DNA of 64,000 nucleotides, from IMG/VR virus record IMGVR_UViG_3300046171_000110, positions 26,794 through 90,793 of that record, one strand, 5' to 3'. Below, piece by piece: positions 1 through 7,928 of the stretch (within the stretch, counting starts at the first letter, position 1; every line of letters starts with the position of its first letter). The stretch is from a virus. Under the pieces are notes generated by a model, which was not told the origin of the DNA, did not search any database, and worked only from the letters and a program-made list of their open reading frames with translations. Both the position numbers and the translations under genes were made by a program.

Positions 1-920
1 GGGAGGCTTCTTCTGAAAATGAGAGAAACGGATGGAATACATTACAACTTGCAGTAAAGCGTGTAATGGCTTCCTTCTACGGTATGACCGCCAGTGCTTA
101 CTGGGGCTGGTCAGACTTCGACATAGCCAGCGCTATCACAGCCTGTGGTCGAAGAGCAATCAAATTCCTTATGGAAGAATCAGAGAATCAGGGTTACAGT
201 TCCCTATACGGGCACACCGATTCTGCTTTCGTACAAGTACCGTTTGATGAGGCGCACGCCCTTGCCAAGCATTTGACTGAGACAGTTCAAAGAGAGCACG
301 AGTCTAGTCATTTGATTGTAGAGTTTGAGGCTTACATGCCTTACTGGATTGTAGGCGGTAAGAACCTGTACTACGGTATTTGTTCTTGGCCACCAGAAGA
401 TGAAGGTAAGAAGAAGTCAGCAAGGTGGGGTAAAATCAGCACACTGGCTCCTATCTCTAAGAATCTGGAGAACGATGTACTGACAGCCATCTGTAGTGGT
501 GCCAGCGAGGATGAAGTCATAGGTATGATTAGACCCATATCTAAACGCATCAAAAGAGGGGATGTAAAGTTGTCAGAAGTGGCTAGTACGACAAGGTTAC
601 AGAAATCTCTTAGTGCATACTCAGCGACTACTGGTGGGGCCGTAAAGGGTACTAGATACTTCAACGAACATCTGGCTACTACAGACAAATACGGTGAAGG
701 TGACAGTGTTAACTGGGTCTATGTCATCAAAGCACCTGACAACTTACCACCCACTGATGTGGTAGTGTATCAGAAAGAAACAGACCTAGATGGATTCGAT
801 TTGGATTATGACAAAATGGTCGATAAGTTAGTTAAGCAAAAGATGAAGGGTATCTTTGGCGCTTTGGATTGGAACTTAGAGTTCGCATCTGGTGCCGCAC
901 AGCCCAAAAAATACTGGTGA
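1..920 (+). CDS. polB: Family B DNA polymerase, 3' part (5' end outside window)
   Basis: This frame is open from the left edge, so only the C-terminal ~306 residues of the replicative polymerase are present (palm end and thumb). Visible landmarks are a motif-B-like stretch KRVMASFYG, where the family normally has K-x3-N-S-x-Y-G, and a motif-C-like stretch YGHTDSAFV, where the family has YxDTDS. So the motif B Asn is Ala and the first motif C Asp is His; the second Asp remains. A thumb-like helical region follows, ending in KKYW. It heads the rightward replication block, with a GGTGAT leader 4 nt later for the next gene. Exonuclease and motif A regions cannot be seen. The family call is strong; whether the polymerase is fully active is uncertain. 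Confidence 0.85.
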   Translation, partial: EASSENERNGWNTLQLAVKRVMASFYGMTASAYWGWSDFDIASAITACGRRAIKFLMEESENQGYSSLYGHTDSAFVQVPFDEAHALAKHLTETVQREHESSHLIVEFEAYMPYWIVGGKNLYYGICSWPPEDEGKKKSARWGKISTLAPISKNLENDVLTAICSGASEDEVIGMIRPISKRIKRGDVKLSEVASTTRLQKSLSAYSATTGGAVKGTRYFNEHLATTDKYGEGDSVNWVYVIKAPDNLPPTDVVVYQKETDLDGFDLDYDKMVDKLVKQKMKGIFGALDWNLEFASGAAQPKKYW

Positions 921-924
921 TTAA

Positions 925-1110
925 ATGAGTAGAATAGAAGACGAAGTATGTAAGAAGATACAGCAAAGAGCAGAAGTAGGTAAAAGTAAGTATGGAGTTA
1001 CTATGGAAACTGCGCCTCTATCTAGGCTAGAATGGCTTATTCATGCTCAAGAAGAGGCAATGGATTTGGCTGTTTATCTACAGAAATTAATTGAGGAGGA
1101 ATCAGAATGA
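925..1110 (+). CDS. Small MazG-like / phage EExxD mini-protein
   Basis: A 61-residue protein whose second half reads WLIHAQEEAMDLAVYLQKL, a pattern seen in many short phage proteins that resemble one helix pair of MazG-type nucleotide pyrophosphohydrolases (an EE-x2-D core). It is too short to be a complete MazG enzyme, so catalysis is not claimed. It starts 4 nt after the polymerase stop behind a clear GGTGATTAA leader, and its stop overlaps the next start by 4 nt (ATGA), which indicates translational coupling with the nuclease gene. A role in nucleotide metabolism is a guess from the motif and from its place in the replication operon. Confidence 0.7.
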   Translation: MSRIEDEVCKKIQQRAEVGKSKYGVTMETAPLSRLEWLIHAQEEAMDLAVYLQKLIEEESE

Positions 1111-2108
1111 GCAGAAACTGGGCGGCATACGCTAAATCCACATACCAGTGGGAACCGGGACATGAGAAGATGCTCCGTATCACCAAGACTAGTCTTACTA
1201 GTGATTTTGACTTTTGTCCTAAGCAATATCAATACAAGCGAATACATCGGTTACCAGAGCCATCGACAGATGCGATGATTAAAGGTACAAATGTTCACGA
1301 TGCCGTAGAAGAGTTCTATGACAACGCTATGCCGGTTGTAGAAGAATTGTTCAAACTCATGCAGAGAGATAAGCGAGAGGAAGCGTTGGCTTTGGCTCTT
1401 AGCATACTATCTGAAAAAGAATACACTCTTGGTGAACAACCTATTATTGAAACAAGAATAAAGTGGGATTTGGAAAGGTTGCTTTCTGTCGGACCAGATA
1501 AGTATCTACCAATCATGAACGAATTAGAAGTTCATGCGTTTGTAGATGAAGAGTTTGAGTTCAACGGAGAAATGGTACCTATACCTATACACTATGCGGG
1601 AAGTATTGACCGTGGTTTCAGCGAAGAAGAGGGCGGTATAGCCATCATGGAATTAAAGACAGGCAAATGGGTGCAATCCAAAAACAAAGACGACGAATGG
1701 AACGACTCCAAGTTCAAGATGCAGTCGATGAGGACAGAGATGGCTTACTATCAATACTTACTAGCCAAAGCAGAGCATCAGTATCAGAATGTAACGCACT
1801 GGGGCTGGGTCTATCCAGCAGGCTCAGGCGCTCAATTAGATACTTACAACAAATACGGATATGAACAGAGAGCAGTTGACCGAATCGTATACGAAGCGCT
1901 GAATACTAGAACAGTCAATACTTACAGAAAAAAGATTGAGAAACTCAAGGCGGCCTTACTTACGGCTTACTTGACAGATGATTTTCCAGCAAAGCCTAGT
2001 ACGGCTAAGTGTGCATGGTGCTCTTTCAAGAGCATTTGCCCAAGTTGGGATGGGAGCAATAACCCACAAGAATATTTAGATGAATATGGAAGTGACAATG
2101 ATGAATGA
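1107..2108 (+). CDS. Cas4/RecB-like PD-(D/E)XK nuclease with Fe-S cysteines
   Basis: A 333-residue Cas4-family exonuclease-like protein, expected to process DNA ends during viral replication or recombination. It has the layout of the family: an N-terminal Cys (C37 in FCPKQYQYK), a GTNVHDAVEEF motif with H64, the nuclease core D168 and E182-x-K184 (MELKTGKW), and a C-terminal cluster C302-x2-C305-x5-C311. The four cysteines match the ligands of a 4Fe-4S cluster. Stand-alone Cas4-like nucleases of this kind are common in archaeal viruses and need not be linked to CRISPR; no cas1, cas2 or repeat array is in the window. It overlaps the upstream mini-gene by 4 nt and lies directly before a small unknown gene and the primase. 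Confidence 0.88.
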   Translation: MSRNWAAYAKSTYQWEPGHEKMLRITKTSLTSDFDFCPKQYQYKRIHRLPEPSTDAMIKGTNVHDAVEEFYDNAMPVVEELFKLMQRDKREEALALALSILSEKEYTLGEQPIIETRIKWDLERLLSVGPDKYLPIMNELEVHAFVDEEFEFNGEMVPIPIHYAGSIDRGFSEEEGGIAIMELKTGKWVQSKNKDDEWNDSKFKMQSMRTEMAYYQYLLAKAEHQYQNVTHWGWVYPAGSGAQLDTYNKYGYEQRAVDRIVYEALNTRTVNTYRKKIEKLKAALLTAYLTDDFPAKPSTAKCAWCSFKSICPSWDGSNNPQEYLDEYGSDNDE

Positions 2109-2355
2109 AGACATGATAGGAAGAACAATTGAGGTGCTTTTGTCACCTCTAGTCGACAGACCAGTAGATGCTACCTTTACTAAATTAGGTAAGGATAGAA
2201 AATACTCGGTGGCTATACAGACAAGTCTGTATGAGTTTGATGAAAGTGGTGGACCAAAAGGTCCTATGTACTTGAATTTGAACAAAGACTTGCTAAGAGA
2301 TGTAGACGACCTTGTTCAGACTTTGAGAGAAATAACTGAGAAAGCAAAAGCGTGA
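2098..2355 (+). CDS. Conserved-looking small protein of unknown function
   Basis: About 85 residues with no domain I recognise. It is acidic, with a C-terminal helix (DVDDLVQTLREITEKAK). Several in-frame ATGs exist (2080, 2086, 2098, 2101). I prefer 2098 or 2101 because GGAAGTGA lies just upstream, while 2080 has no leader and would overlap the nuclease gene by 29 nt. Its place between the Cas4-like nuclease and the primase, with only 5 nt to the next start, suggests a replication accessory role, but that is context only. Confidence 0.7.
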   Translation: MMNEDMIGRTIEVLLSPLVDRPVDATFTKLGKDRKYSVAIQTSLYEFDESGGPKGPMYLNLNKDLLRDVDDLVQTLREITEKAKA

Positions 2356-2360
2356 TTTAA

Positions 2361-3464
2361 ATGAAGATTGTATTTGATTTTCCTAGGGAGGTGATGGAAC
2401 TCAGCACCGAGAAGGGTAAGGGTTTTAGAAAACTCGTTAGGTCAAATCAAGACTTAGAGAGATACTGGGCTGGTAAGAACGGTGTATCAAATGCCTTCAT
2501 GACAGTGTATGGCTATCGAGGTTTACAACAACCGCACAACAAGCGTGTTGACTTGATGACACCGATAGTCAGGCATTTCGTTATGGACTTCGACCCTAAG
2601 AATTTCAGAGAAAGGGATAGGCCAGAAGTCGAGATAGAACAGGTTTTGGAACAGACACTAAAGTTACATTACTACTTGTTAGACAAAGACATATCTCACG
2701 CCGTATGGTACAGCGGCGGTGGGTTTCATGTATGGGTCATGCTTGACAAAGAGTACATGCCCAGTGGACCTAACAGCCTATCTGCCATCAAAGAAGCAGG
2801 TATGCAGACAGTTAACGACTGGGTGATTGAACTAGGCTTGTTCTGTTCTGACCCAGCAGTTCCGTTTGATACAAGCGGTATGATAAGGATACCCAACTCA
2901 TACAATGCAAAAAGAGGACTTTGGTCTATACCTTTGTCCACTAATGATATGGAAAGGGGTATAGATTACATCATGGATAAAGCCGAAGACGCTAAGGCTG
3001 GTATGATATCCTATGGTAGTCAAGGGTTAGAATTGACTGTTAGAAAGATAAAGGAGAGAAGTCAAATATTCAATCCTAACTCAACACCCATTGATTTACC
3101 AACAGCGTCCATGGATGGAGTAATCATACTACCCTGTCTAAACTCAGCGGCCTGTAGGATAGGTAGTAACCCTAGTCATGATGCAAGAGTACAACTTGCC
3201 AAATTCCTATCAAAACGCTTGAGATATTTCATGCCTGCTTGGAAGTTGACTGAGGAAAACAGAGCCAAGCATACCGAAATCATTGTAGACTACATTCGCT
3301 CACTTCAATGGGCTGACTTCAATGAAAGCACTACCCGATACCAAGTAAGTACAATCATAGGTACAGATTACCCGCAGACTTGTTCCATGCTTTGGAAGAA
3401 AGGTATGTGCCTAGGTAAGTGCAGGTACTGGGATGGAACAGGTGCAATAACGGAGGAAGAATGA
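2361..3464 (+). CDS. priS: Archaeo-eukaryotic primase, PriS catalytic domain fused to PriL-type Fe-S domain
   Basis: A 367-residue primase expected to make replication primers. The catalytic PriS-like core shows the metal-binding pair D76-x-D78 in FVMDFDP, the S118-GGGFH123 nucleotide-binding motif, and the later IRIPNSYNAKRG stretch of the AEP fold. From about residue 255 onward it resembles the C-terminal Fe-S domain of the large subunit: C259 (LPCLN), C341, C350 and C354, with the helical region and the YQVSTIIG turn that precede the last three cysteines in PriL. Both activities in one short chain recall the fused primases of Nanoarchaeum and some archaeal plasmids and viruses. It starts 5 nt after the preceding gene and overlaps the next by 4 nt. 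Confidence 0.88.
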   Translation: MKIVFDFPREVMELSTEKGKGFRKLVRSNQDLERYWAGKNGVSNAFMTVYGYRGLQQPHNKRVDLMTPIVRHFVMDFDPKNFRERDRPEVEIEQVLEQTLKLHYYLLDKDISHAVWYSGGGFHVWVMLDKEYMPSGPNSLSAIKEAGMQTVNDWVIELGLFCSDPAVPFDTSGMIRIPNSYNAKRGLWSIPLSTNDMERGIDYIMDKAEDAKAGMISYGSQGLELTVRKIKERSQIFNPNSTPIDLPTASMDGVIILPCLNSAACRIGSNPSHDARVQLAKFLSKRLRYFMPAWKLTEENRAKHTEIIVDYIRSLQWADFNESTTRYQVSTIIGTDYPQTCSMLWKKGMCLGKCRYWDGTGAITEEE

Positions 3465-3703
3465 TGACACTATACTACTGCGAAATTTGCGAGGAGCGTG
3501 TCAGAGCCACCAAAAGCATGAGAGATAGATATGAGGGTATTGATGACCCAGTAATTATCTGTCAAATATGTAGATACAAGAAACTAGTCCCAAGAAATTT
3601 ACTATGTACACGCACTATCAAAAGTGGCCGTCTATGTAACGGTGTAAGATTTGATAGAAATATAGACAAGTGTGCACTATGCAGGAGGAAAGGATATGAG
3701 TAA
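3461..3703 (+). CDS. Small multi-CxxC zinc-ribbon protein
   Basis: An 80-residue protein starting at ATG 3461, chosen because GGAGGAAGA lies directly before it and the ATGA overlap with the primase stop is typical of this operon. It carries paired cysteines: CEIC near the N-terminus, CQIC, then single cysteines and a final CALC, with a basic C-terminus. This pattern is typical of two stacked zinc ribbons. Such proteins often bind nucleic acid or a partner polymerase, but nothing here identifies the partner. It sits between the primase and the ERCC4 nuclease. Confidence 0.8.
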   Translation: MMTLYYCEICEERVRATKSMRDRYEGIDDPVIICQICRYKKLVPRNLLCTRTIKSGRLCNGVRFDRNIDKCALCRRKGYE

Positions 3704-4406
3704 AGCACCTTTGATAATCGATAGTAATGAAAGAGGCCCTTTGCATGACGCAGTCATTAGGGCTGCTGAGAGGCAGGGCTTTCCTATCAAGAAAGAACAC
3801 CTCCAAGGGATGGGCGACTACAAAGCAGGCAATGCTCACATAGAGTGTAAGAGTCTCTCTGACCTATTCCAATCTAGTCACAGCGGTCACTTGATGAGAC
3901 AGATTGAAAACCTAGATGCAAATTGCGAAAGAGTATTCCTTGTCGTACACGGTGACATAGCCAAGTATGTAGCGCTCTCAAAGAAACAAGGTAGAAATGT
4001 ATCATATTCCAAGGTCATGAATGAACTACTAGGTACATTCGCACGAATAATGGCTGACTTCGATTGTCACATATATCGTGCTAAAGACCATTCAGAAGCG
4101 GCTATGTTCATAGCCAAACTTCACAGCAAGATGCACAAGCCTGCGAGTAGGCATGGTGCAAGAGCAGTGACAAGAGTGAGCACTAATGATGTAAGGGCTG
4201 ACATGCTGATAACCATACCCGGTTTCGGCCCAGATTTGGTAGACAAGTTGCTCGCTAAGTGCGGTTCTATAGAAGAAATGCTCTTCCCAGAATCGCTCAA
4301 ACAAGTGAAAGGTATGGGAACCACTTTGAGGCAGAGGTTGCTTGAAGTCTTGACCTCGGAGGAACCAGTCAAAGTCCAAAAGACATACAACAAGAGAGGG
4401 AAATAG
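3696..4406 (+). CDS. XPF/Hef-like ERCC4 nuclease with helix-hairpin-helix domain
   Basis: A 236-residue structure-specific endonuclease of the XPF/MUS81/Hef group, likely cutting branched replication or recombination intermediates. The N-terminal ERCC4 domain shows DSNERG (D9, E12) and the active-site set GDYKAGNAHIECKS (D41, E50, K52), close to the family GDx(n)ERKx3D motif but with Cys in place of Arg. Residues about 171-217 are a tandem helix-hairpin-helix DNA-binding region (IPGFGPDLVDKLL and VKGMGTTLRQRL). There is no helicase domain, as in short archaeal XPF forms. ATG 3696 is chosen for its strong GGAGGAAAGG leader; it overlaps the previous gene by 8 nt. Confidence 0.9.
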   Translation: MSKAPLIIDSNERGPLHDAVIRAAERQGFPIKKEHLQGMGDYKAGNAHIECKSLSDLFQSSHSGHLMRQIENLDANCERVFLVVHGDIAKYVALSKKQGRNVSYSKVMNELLGTFARIMADFDCHIYRAKDHSEAAMFIAKLHSKMHKPASRHGARAVTRVSTNDVRADMLITIPGFGPDLVDKLLAKCGSIEEMLFPESLKQVKGMGTTLRQRLLEVLTSEEPVKVQKTYNKRGK

Positions 4407-4408
4407 AA

Positions 4409-5848
4409 ATGATGGAACACAGAGCAGAGAACTATGAATGCGTACACAAATATCCTATATTGAAAGGTTACCTAGACCATTTCAATCAGGTGAGTAAGAA
4501 TAATGAAATACCGGGATTACTATCCTTTTTCTTTATTCTTGGACAAGCCTCAGTAGGGTATGTAAGAATACCAGTTGGAGGGAGTAACCTCGACCCCAGA
4601 GTCAGTGTATTCTGGATTCAAGACACTAGGACTGGTAAATCAGCGTCTTATCAGATTATAGAAAAGGTGTTGAAAGCGGCTGGCCTCAAGTCAGTTGACT
4701 ACAATTCTGGTAACGATGCAGCATTAGTAGGTACATTAGTGCCGGACCCCGATTCAGAAGACCCAAGAAACCCTGATATGATGGTAAGAGAAGGTATACT
4801 CGGTGGTCGTAAGGGACTTAACTTCGACGAGGGTTCTGTCTTACTAAAGGGTGGACAGCACAATGAGAACACTACTTTGTTCTTACAATCTGCGTTAAAC
4901 TCAGCAGGTACTGGTCGTAATATACTAACTAAGCACATGGCAAGAGATACATTCAGTGTCAAATCCGAGGTGTCTTTGTGGATTACTACATATCCTCCAA
5001 AGGGTATCAAAGAGCATGTACTTGACAAGGGTATCTTTCAGCGTGTGCTGACATACTGGAGGCACTGGACTCTTGACATGAAGAGAGATGTTAATCACGA
5101 ACTAGCACAGTCAGTTCACAATAAGCCTGAATTTGAGGTATCATTTGACCAAGTATCAGATTTCTTTTCTGAATTGAAAACTAAACTTAGAGACAGGGTA
5201 CTGAATCTTAGCGGGTTGTCTCATTTAGAATGGACAGATATGAATGAAGACGATAAAGAAACAACAGTCATGAGTGTAATGGACAGAATGTTCAAGATAG
5301 ACGCATCCTATGTACCTGCTTTGATTTCGGCCATAGACGAATACTACACACTAGTAGAACCGATGGGTCCTGAAAAGCAGGGCATCTGTGCATCTTTCAT
5401 CATGGGTCTACAAAACTACACCAATGTACTAGCGCATCACATGGCTATGATAGAAGGGAGTTGGACAGTGACTGGAGACCATGTAGATATGGCTAAGGAA
5501 ATATTGTTTGACTTATATCAGAACCTTATCCAATGGCTAGAGTCAGAAGTCAAAGTCGGCTCTGGCGGCAGTGAAAAGAAGAAGATGGAAGGTCACTGGA
5601 AAGACGCTTACAACCGTTGTGAAAGATTTGACTTTGATGACCATCGAGGTGTCAACTGGGTCAAGAAAGCCGAGATGTACAAGGTGTTCGGTAACCTTGC
5701 TAATCTTAGCAGTAAGGGTTCTGTTAACGGTAAGTACAACGATTACGGGGCCAAAATGTTCAAAGAAACTAGAGAAGGTGTGTCCAAATATGTCAAACTT
5801 AGAGATGACTACATAAGTAAATCTAAGCAAGACGGGGGCAAAAAGTAA
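4409..5848 (+). CDS. AAA+-type P-loop ATPase, candidate replicative helicase (MCM- or DUF3987-like)
   Basis: A 479-residue ATPase. The Walker A equivalent is D72-TRTGKS78, lacking the usual first glycine. Walker B is LNFDEGS (D140, E141), a sensor-1 position is in LWITTYPP (T193), and a candidate arginine finger is R212 in FQRVLTY. The arrangement resembles the MCM/AAA+ group and the virus DUF3987 group; I cannot choose between them by eye. The C-terminal ~70 residues look like a winged helix. Its position between the primase/XPF genes and an exonuclease fits a replicative helicase. It begins 2 nt after the XPF stop (two ATGs in tandem) and its stop overlaps the next start as TAATG. Confidence 0.72.
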   Translation: MMEHRAENYECVHKYPILKGYLDHFNQVSKNNEIPGLLSFFFILGQASVGYVRIPVGGSNLDPRVSVFWIQDTRTGKSASYQIIEKVLKAAGLKSVDYNSGNDAALVGTLVPDPDSEDPRNPDMMVREGILGGRKGLNFDEGSVLLKGGQHNENTTLFLQSALNSAGTGRNILTKHMARDTFSVKSEVSLWITTYPPKGIKEHVLDKGIFQRVLTYWRHWTLDMKRDVNHELAQSVHNKPEFEVSFDQVSDFFSELKTKLRDRVLNLSGLSHLEWTDMNEDDKETTVMSVMDRMFKIDASYVPALISAIDEYYTLVEPMGPEKQGICASFIMGLQNYTNVLAHHMAMIEGSWTVTGDHVDMAKEILFDLYQNLIQWLESEVKVGSGGSEKKKMEGHWKDAYNRCERFDFDDHRGVNWVKKAEMYKVFGNLANLSSKGSVNGKYNDYGAKMFKETREGVSKYVKLRDDYISKSKQDGGKK

Positions 5849-6003
5849 TGTCCTCTATTTGGGATTTTGAATGCGTATTCTGTGAATCTAAGATAGGAAA
5901 AGACATAGGGGGGTACTACATAGGAATGCACTGGAAGAACCCTGTGTTGGTGTGCGACTGGTGCAAAATGTGTATGGAGGATGTTGTATGTCAAACATGT
6001 TAG
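5848..6003 (+). CDS. 51-residue Cys-rich (zinc-binding) mini-protein
   Basis: A very short gene whose start overlaps the helicase stop by 1 nt (TAATG) and whose stop lies 16 nt inside the next gene. The peptide contains seven cysteines in CxxC-type spacing: C9-x2-C12, C36-x2-C39-x2-C42 and C48-x2-C51 at the very end. The coupled junctions and regular Cys spacing argue for a real zinc-binding peptide, not a chance frame. It resembles the other Cys-rich miniproteins at 3461, 6596 and 8767 in style, but I see no clear sequence relationship. Function unknown. Confidence 0.7.
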   Translation: MSSIWDFECVFCESKIGKDIGGYYIGMHWKNPVLVCDWCKMCMEDVVCQTC

Positions 6004-6596
6004 CCTTAGATATTGAAACAGCAAATTTCTCTCATGAGATAGGCGGCTGGGGCCACAGTCATCTGTTTGAGCCAACCGTCGTTGCTACATGGGACGGTGA
6101 AAAGGGTACAGTTTATTCTAATGAATCAGTATCTAAATATCTACCCGAAGGTACAATTGTCAAGAAAATGCATCCTAAGATTATTGGTGATGATTTGGCA
6201 GAACATGTAGCCAAAGGCGGCATGGTACTAGGTCACAATCTGAAAGGATTTGATTTGCCAATTATCCGAGACGCTCTTGATTGCTGGACTGCCGGGGATA
6301 TCATGGCGAAGTCCCAAGAGCAAGTCTTTGACACATCCGTTCTGCTGAAAAACATAGTGGGTCACGCAGTACCCCTATCAGATGCTTGCTATCACACTTT
6401 GAACAAAGGTAAACTTATGAACAGTCACGATGCCCCGATAGAGTGGCGCAAGGGTAATTACAGCAAAGTCGCTGAGTATTGCCTGAAAGACGCTGAACTT
6501 GTATACGAACTTTGGAAGCATGGAGTAGAAGAAGGTATTGTGAAAGCAAGGTGCAGAAAAACAGGAGATGTCAAAGAGTACGAGGTGGACTGGTAA
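5988..6596 (+). CDS. DEDDy 3'-5' exonuclease (RNase H-like fold)
   Basis: A 202-residue exonuclease from ATG 5988, chosen for its GGAGG leader; an upstream in-frame ATG at 5952 lacks one. All four DEDDy motifs are visible: ExoI LALDIETANF (D8, E10), ExoII GHNLKGFD (N84, D89) and ExoIII YCLKDAE (Y164, D168). The Tyr variant is that of proofreading exonucleases of family A and B polymerases. A separate gene next to the helicase suggests proofreading in trans, or trimming of primers or flaps. Whether the polymerase has its own exonuclease domain cannot be seen, because its N-terminus is outside the window. It overlaps the next gene as TAATG. Confidence 0.88.
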   Translation: MSNMLALDIETANFSHEIGGWGHSHLFEPTVVATWDGEKGTVYSNESVSKYLPEGTIVKKMHPKIIGDDLAEHVAKGGMVLGHNLKGFDLPIIRDALDCWTAGDIMAKSQEQVFDTSVLLKNIVGHAVPLSDACYHTLNKGKLMNSHDAPIEWRKGNYSKVAEYCLKDAELVYELWKHGVEEGIVKARCRKTGDVKEYEVDW

Positions 6597-6745
6597 TGTC
6601 AATGATAGTCTGCGAAGTATGCGAAAGAGATAATTGGTCAGGGATTAGATGCTCTAAGCATAGAGTATGTACTTCCTGTATAGATTCCATATTGGATGAA
6701 TATTTTGAGAGGGAAAACAATGAGCGAACAAGAACAGAGCATTAG
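6596..6745 (+). CDS. 49-residue Cys/His-rich mini-protein
   Basis: Starts at ATG 6596, overlapping the exonuclease stop by 1 nt (TAATG), and ends 26 nt inside the thermosome gene. The peptide has CEVC, then a C-x2-H-x2-C-x2-C cluster (RCSKHRVCTSC), a RING- or treble-clef-like spacing, followed by an acidic and basic helical tail. Read as a small zinc finger of unknown function, kept because both junctions show translational coupling and the Cys pattern is regular. Confidence 0.7.
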   Translation: MSMIVCEVCERDNWSGIRCSKHRVCTSCIDSILDEYFERENNERTRTEH

Positions 6746-7928
6746 TGCAGTAGTGCACAATATAAGAGCAGCAAAGAGAACTGTCGGTACAGTGAAAACT
6801 ACACTGGGTCCGATGGGGATGGACAAAATGATGGTAGACGCTGGTGGTAATGTGATAGTTACCAATGACGGTGCTACCATATTGCAGGAGTTAGACGCAA
6901 GTCACCCTGCCGCTAAGATGGTGGTTGAGGCCGCCAACACGCAAGAAAGTATGTGCTATGATGGCACTACGAGTACAGTAGTCTTAGCAGGCGAACTACT
7001 GGGTAACAGTGAACTCCTGTTCAACAAAGGCCTACACGCCAATGTAATCTGTAGGGGTTACAGACAGGCATCTAGGTGGACTACAGAACATCTTGAGACA
7101 CTTAAGGTAGATGCCAAAGACCATCTACAGAATGTGGCTAAGACTTCAATCACAGGGAAAGCGCTTGAATCTAGCATCGAGCATGTAAGTGCTTTGTGTG
7201 TAGAAGCGGTTGAGAAAGCCGGGGGAGAGTTTGAACGAATCCGTGTTCTTTGTCAACCCGGTGGTAGCCTAGACGATTCATCATGCTTTAGTGGCGTAGT
7301 TCTCCATAAGGAGTTCATGCTACCTGCTATGCCTATGAAACCAAACGGCAAGGCTATACTCGTCAACACTAGTCTGAGTGACAGTAAAAGCGATGACAAT
7401 GTTCAACTGAGTTTAGGCTCGGCTGCTGAATATCAACAGTACAAGCGACAGACTGGTCGTGACAACTGGGTCGAGAAGGCGCAACAAATCATCAGTATGC
7501 TACCGGATGGCGGTATCGTGTTCGTCAGAGATAGCGTGAACGAAGTAGTTGCAGCGACACTAGCAAAACAAGGCATTTCTTTGGTTCATAGAGTTCCTGA
7601 AAGTGACATGACCGCTTTGTCCAAACTACTCAATACTACGATAGCCCACACTACAGAAGACCTACAAGAGGCTGTAGAGTGCGATGCAGAGTGCAAGACT
7701 ATCGGTGACATGAAGTATGTTGTAGTCAAGGGTGAAGGAGAAGTTACAACACTTATCCTAAGAGGTGCTACTAAGCAAACTCTCGATGAAACTGAGCGCG
7801 GCTTTGAAGACGCACTGGGTGTGGTCTGCTTGGCTTACACCACTCTAGGCGTAGTGCCCGGTGGAGGTTCTGCTTATCTAAATGCGGCCCTTACATCTAA
7901 GACAAAGGGCTGCGGAAGCAGGTGGTAG
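6720..7928 (+). CDS. Group II chaperonin (thermosome) subunit, N-terminal 402 residues before a frameshift
   Basis: Clear thermosome sequence starting at ATG 6720 behind GAGGGAAAACA. ATP-binding motifs are present: GPMGMDKM (30-37), NDGATIL (49-55) and DGTTSTVV (81-88, with the catalytic Asp in DGTTS). The usual Gly before that Asp is Tyr. The equatorial, intermediate and apical segments follow in order, shorter than cellular subunits (about 500 against ~545 residues when joined). The frame reaches GGGSAYLNAALTSKT and then stops at TAG 7926, while the rest of the equatorial domain continues in the +1 frame (next entry). Expected to form a folding ring for viral proteins. Thermosomes are a known cargo of magrovirus-type genomes. 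Confidence 0.93.
   Translation: MSEQEQSISAVVHNIRAAKRTVGTVKTTLGPMGMDKMMVDAGGNVIVTNDGATILQELDASHPAAKMVVEAANTQESMCYDGTTSTVVLAGELLGNSELLFNKGLHANVICRGYRQASRWTTEHLETLKVDAKDHLQNVAKTSITGKALESSIEHVSALCVEAVEKAGGEFERIRVLCQPGGSLDDSSCFSGVVLHKEFMLPAMPMKPNGKAILVNTSLSDSKSDDNVQLSLGSAAEYQQYKRQTGRDNWVEKAQQIISMLPDGGIVFVRDSVNEVVAATLAKQGISLVHRVPESDMTALSKLLNTTIAHTTEDLQEAVECDAECKTIGDMKYVVVKGEGEVTTLILRGATKQTLDETERGFEDALGVVCLAYTTLGVVPGGGSAYLNAALTSKTKGCGSRW

Noticed and set aside
1107-2108. Cas4-like gene as a sign of a CRISPR system
   Set aside because: No cas1, cas2 or repeat array occurs in the window. Stand-alone Cas4-like nucleases are common in archaeal viruses.
5571-5816. An 81-residue rightward open frame inside the AAA+ ATPase gene
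   Set aside because: It is Thr/Lys-rich, lies wholly within a well-supported gene in another frame and has no leader.
7904-7910. AAAGGGC as a programmed -1 slippery site in the thermosome
   Set aside because: The sequence fits a -1 heptamer in the correct register, but the missing C-terminus lies in the +1 frame, so -1 slippage would not produce it.
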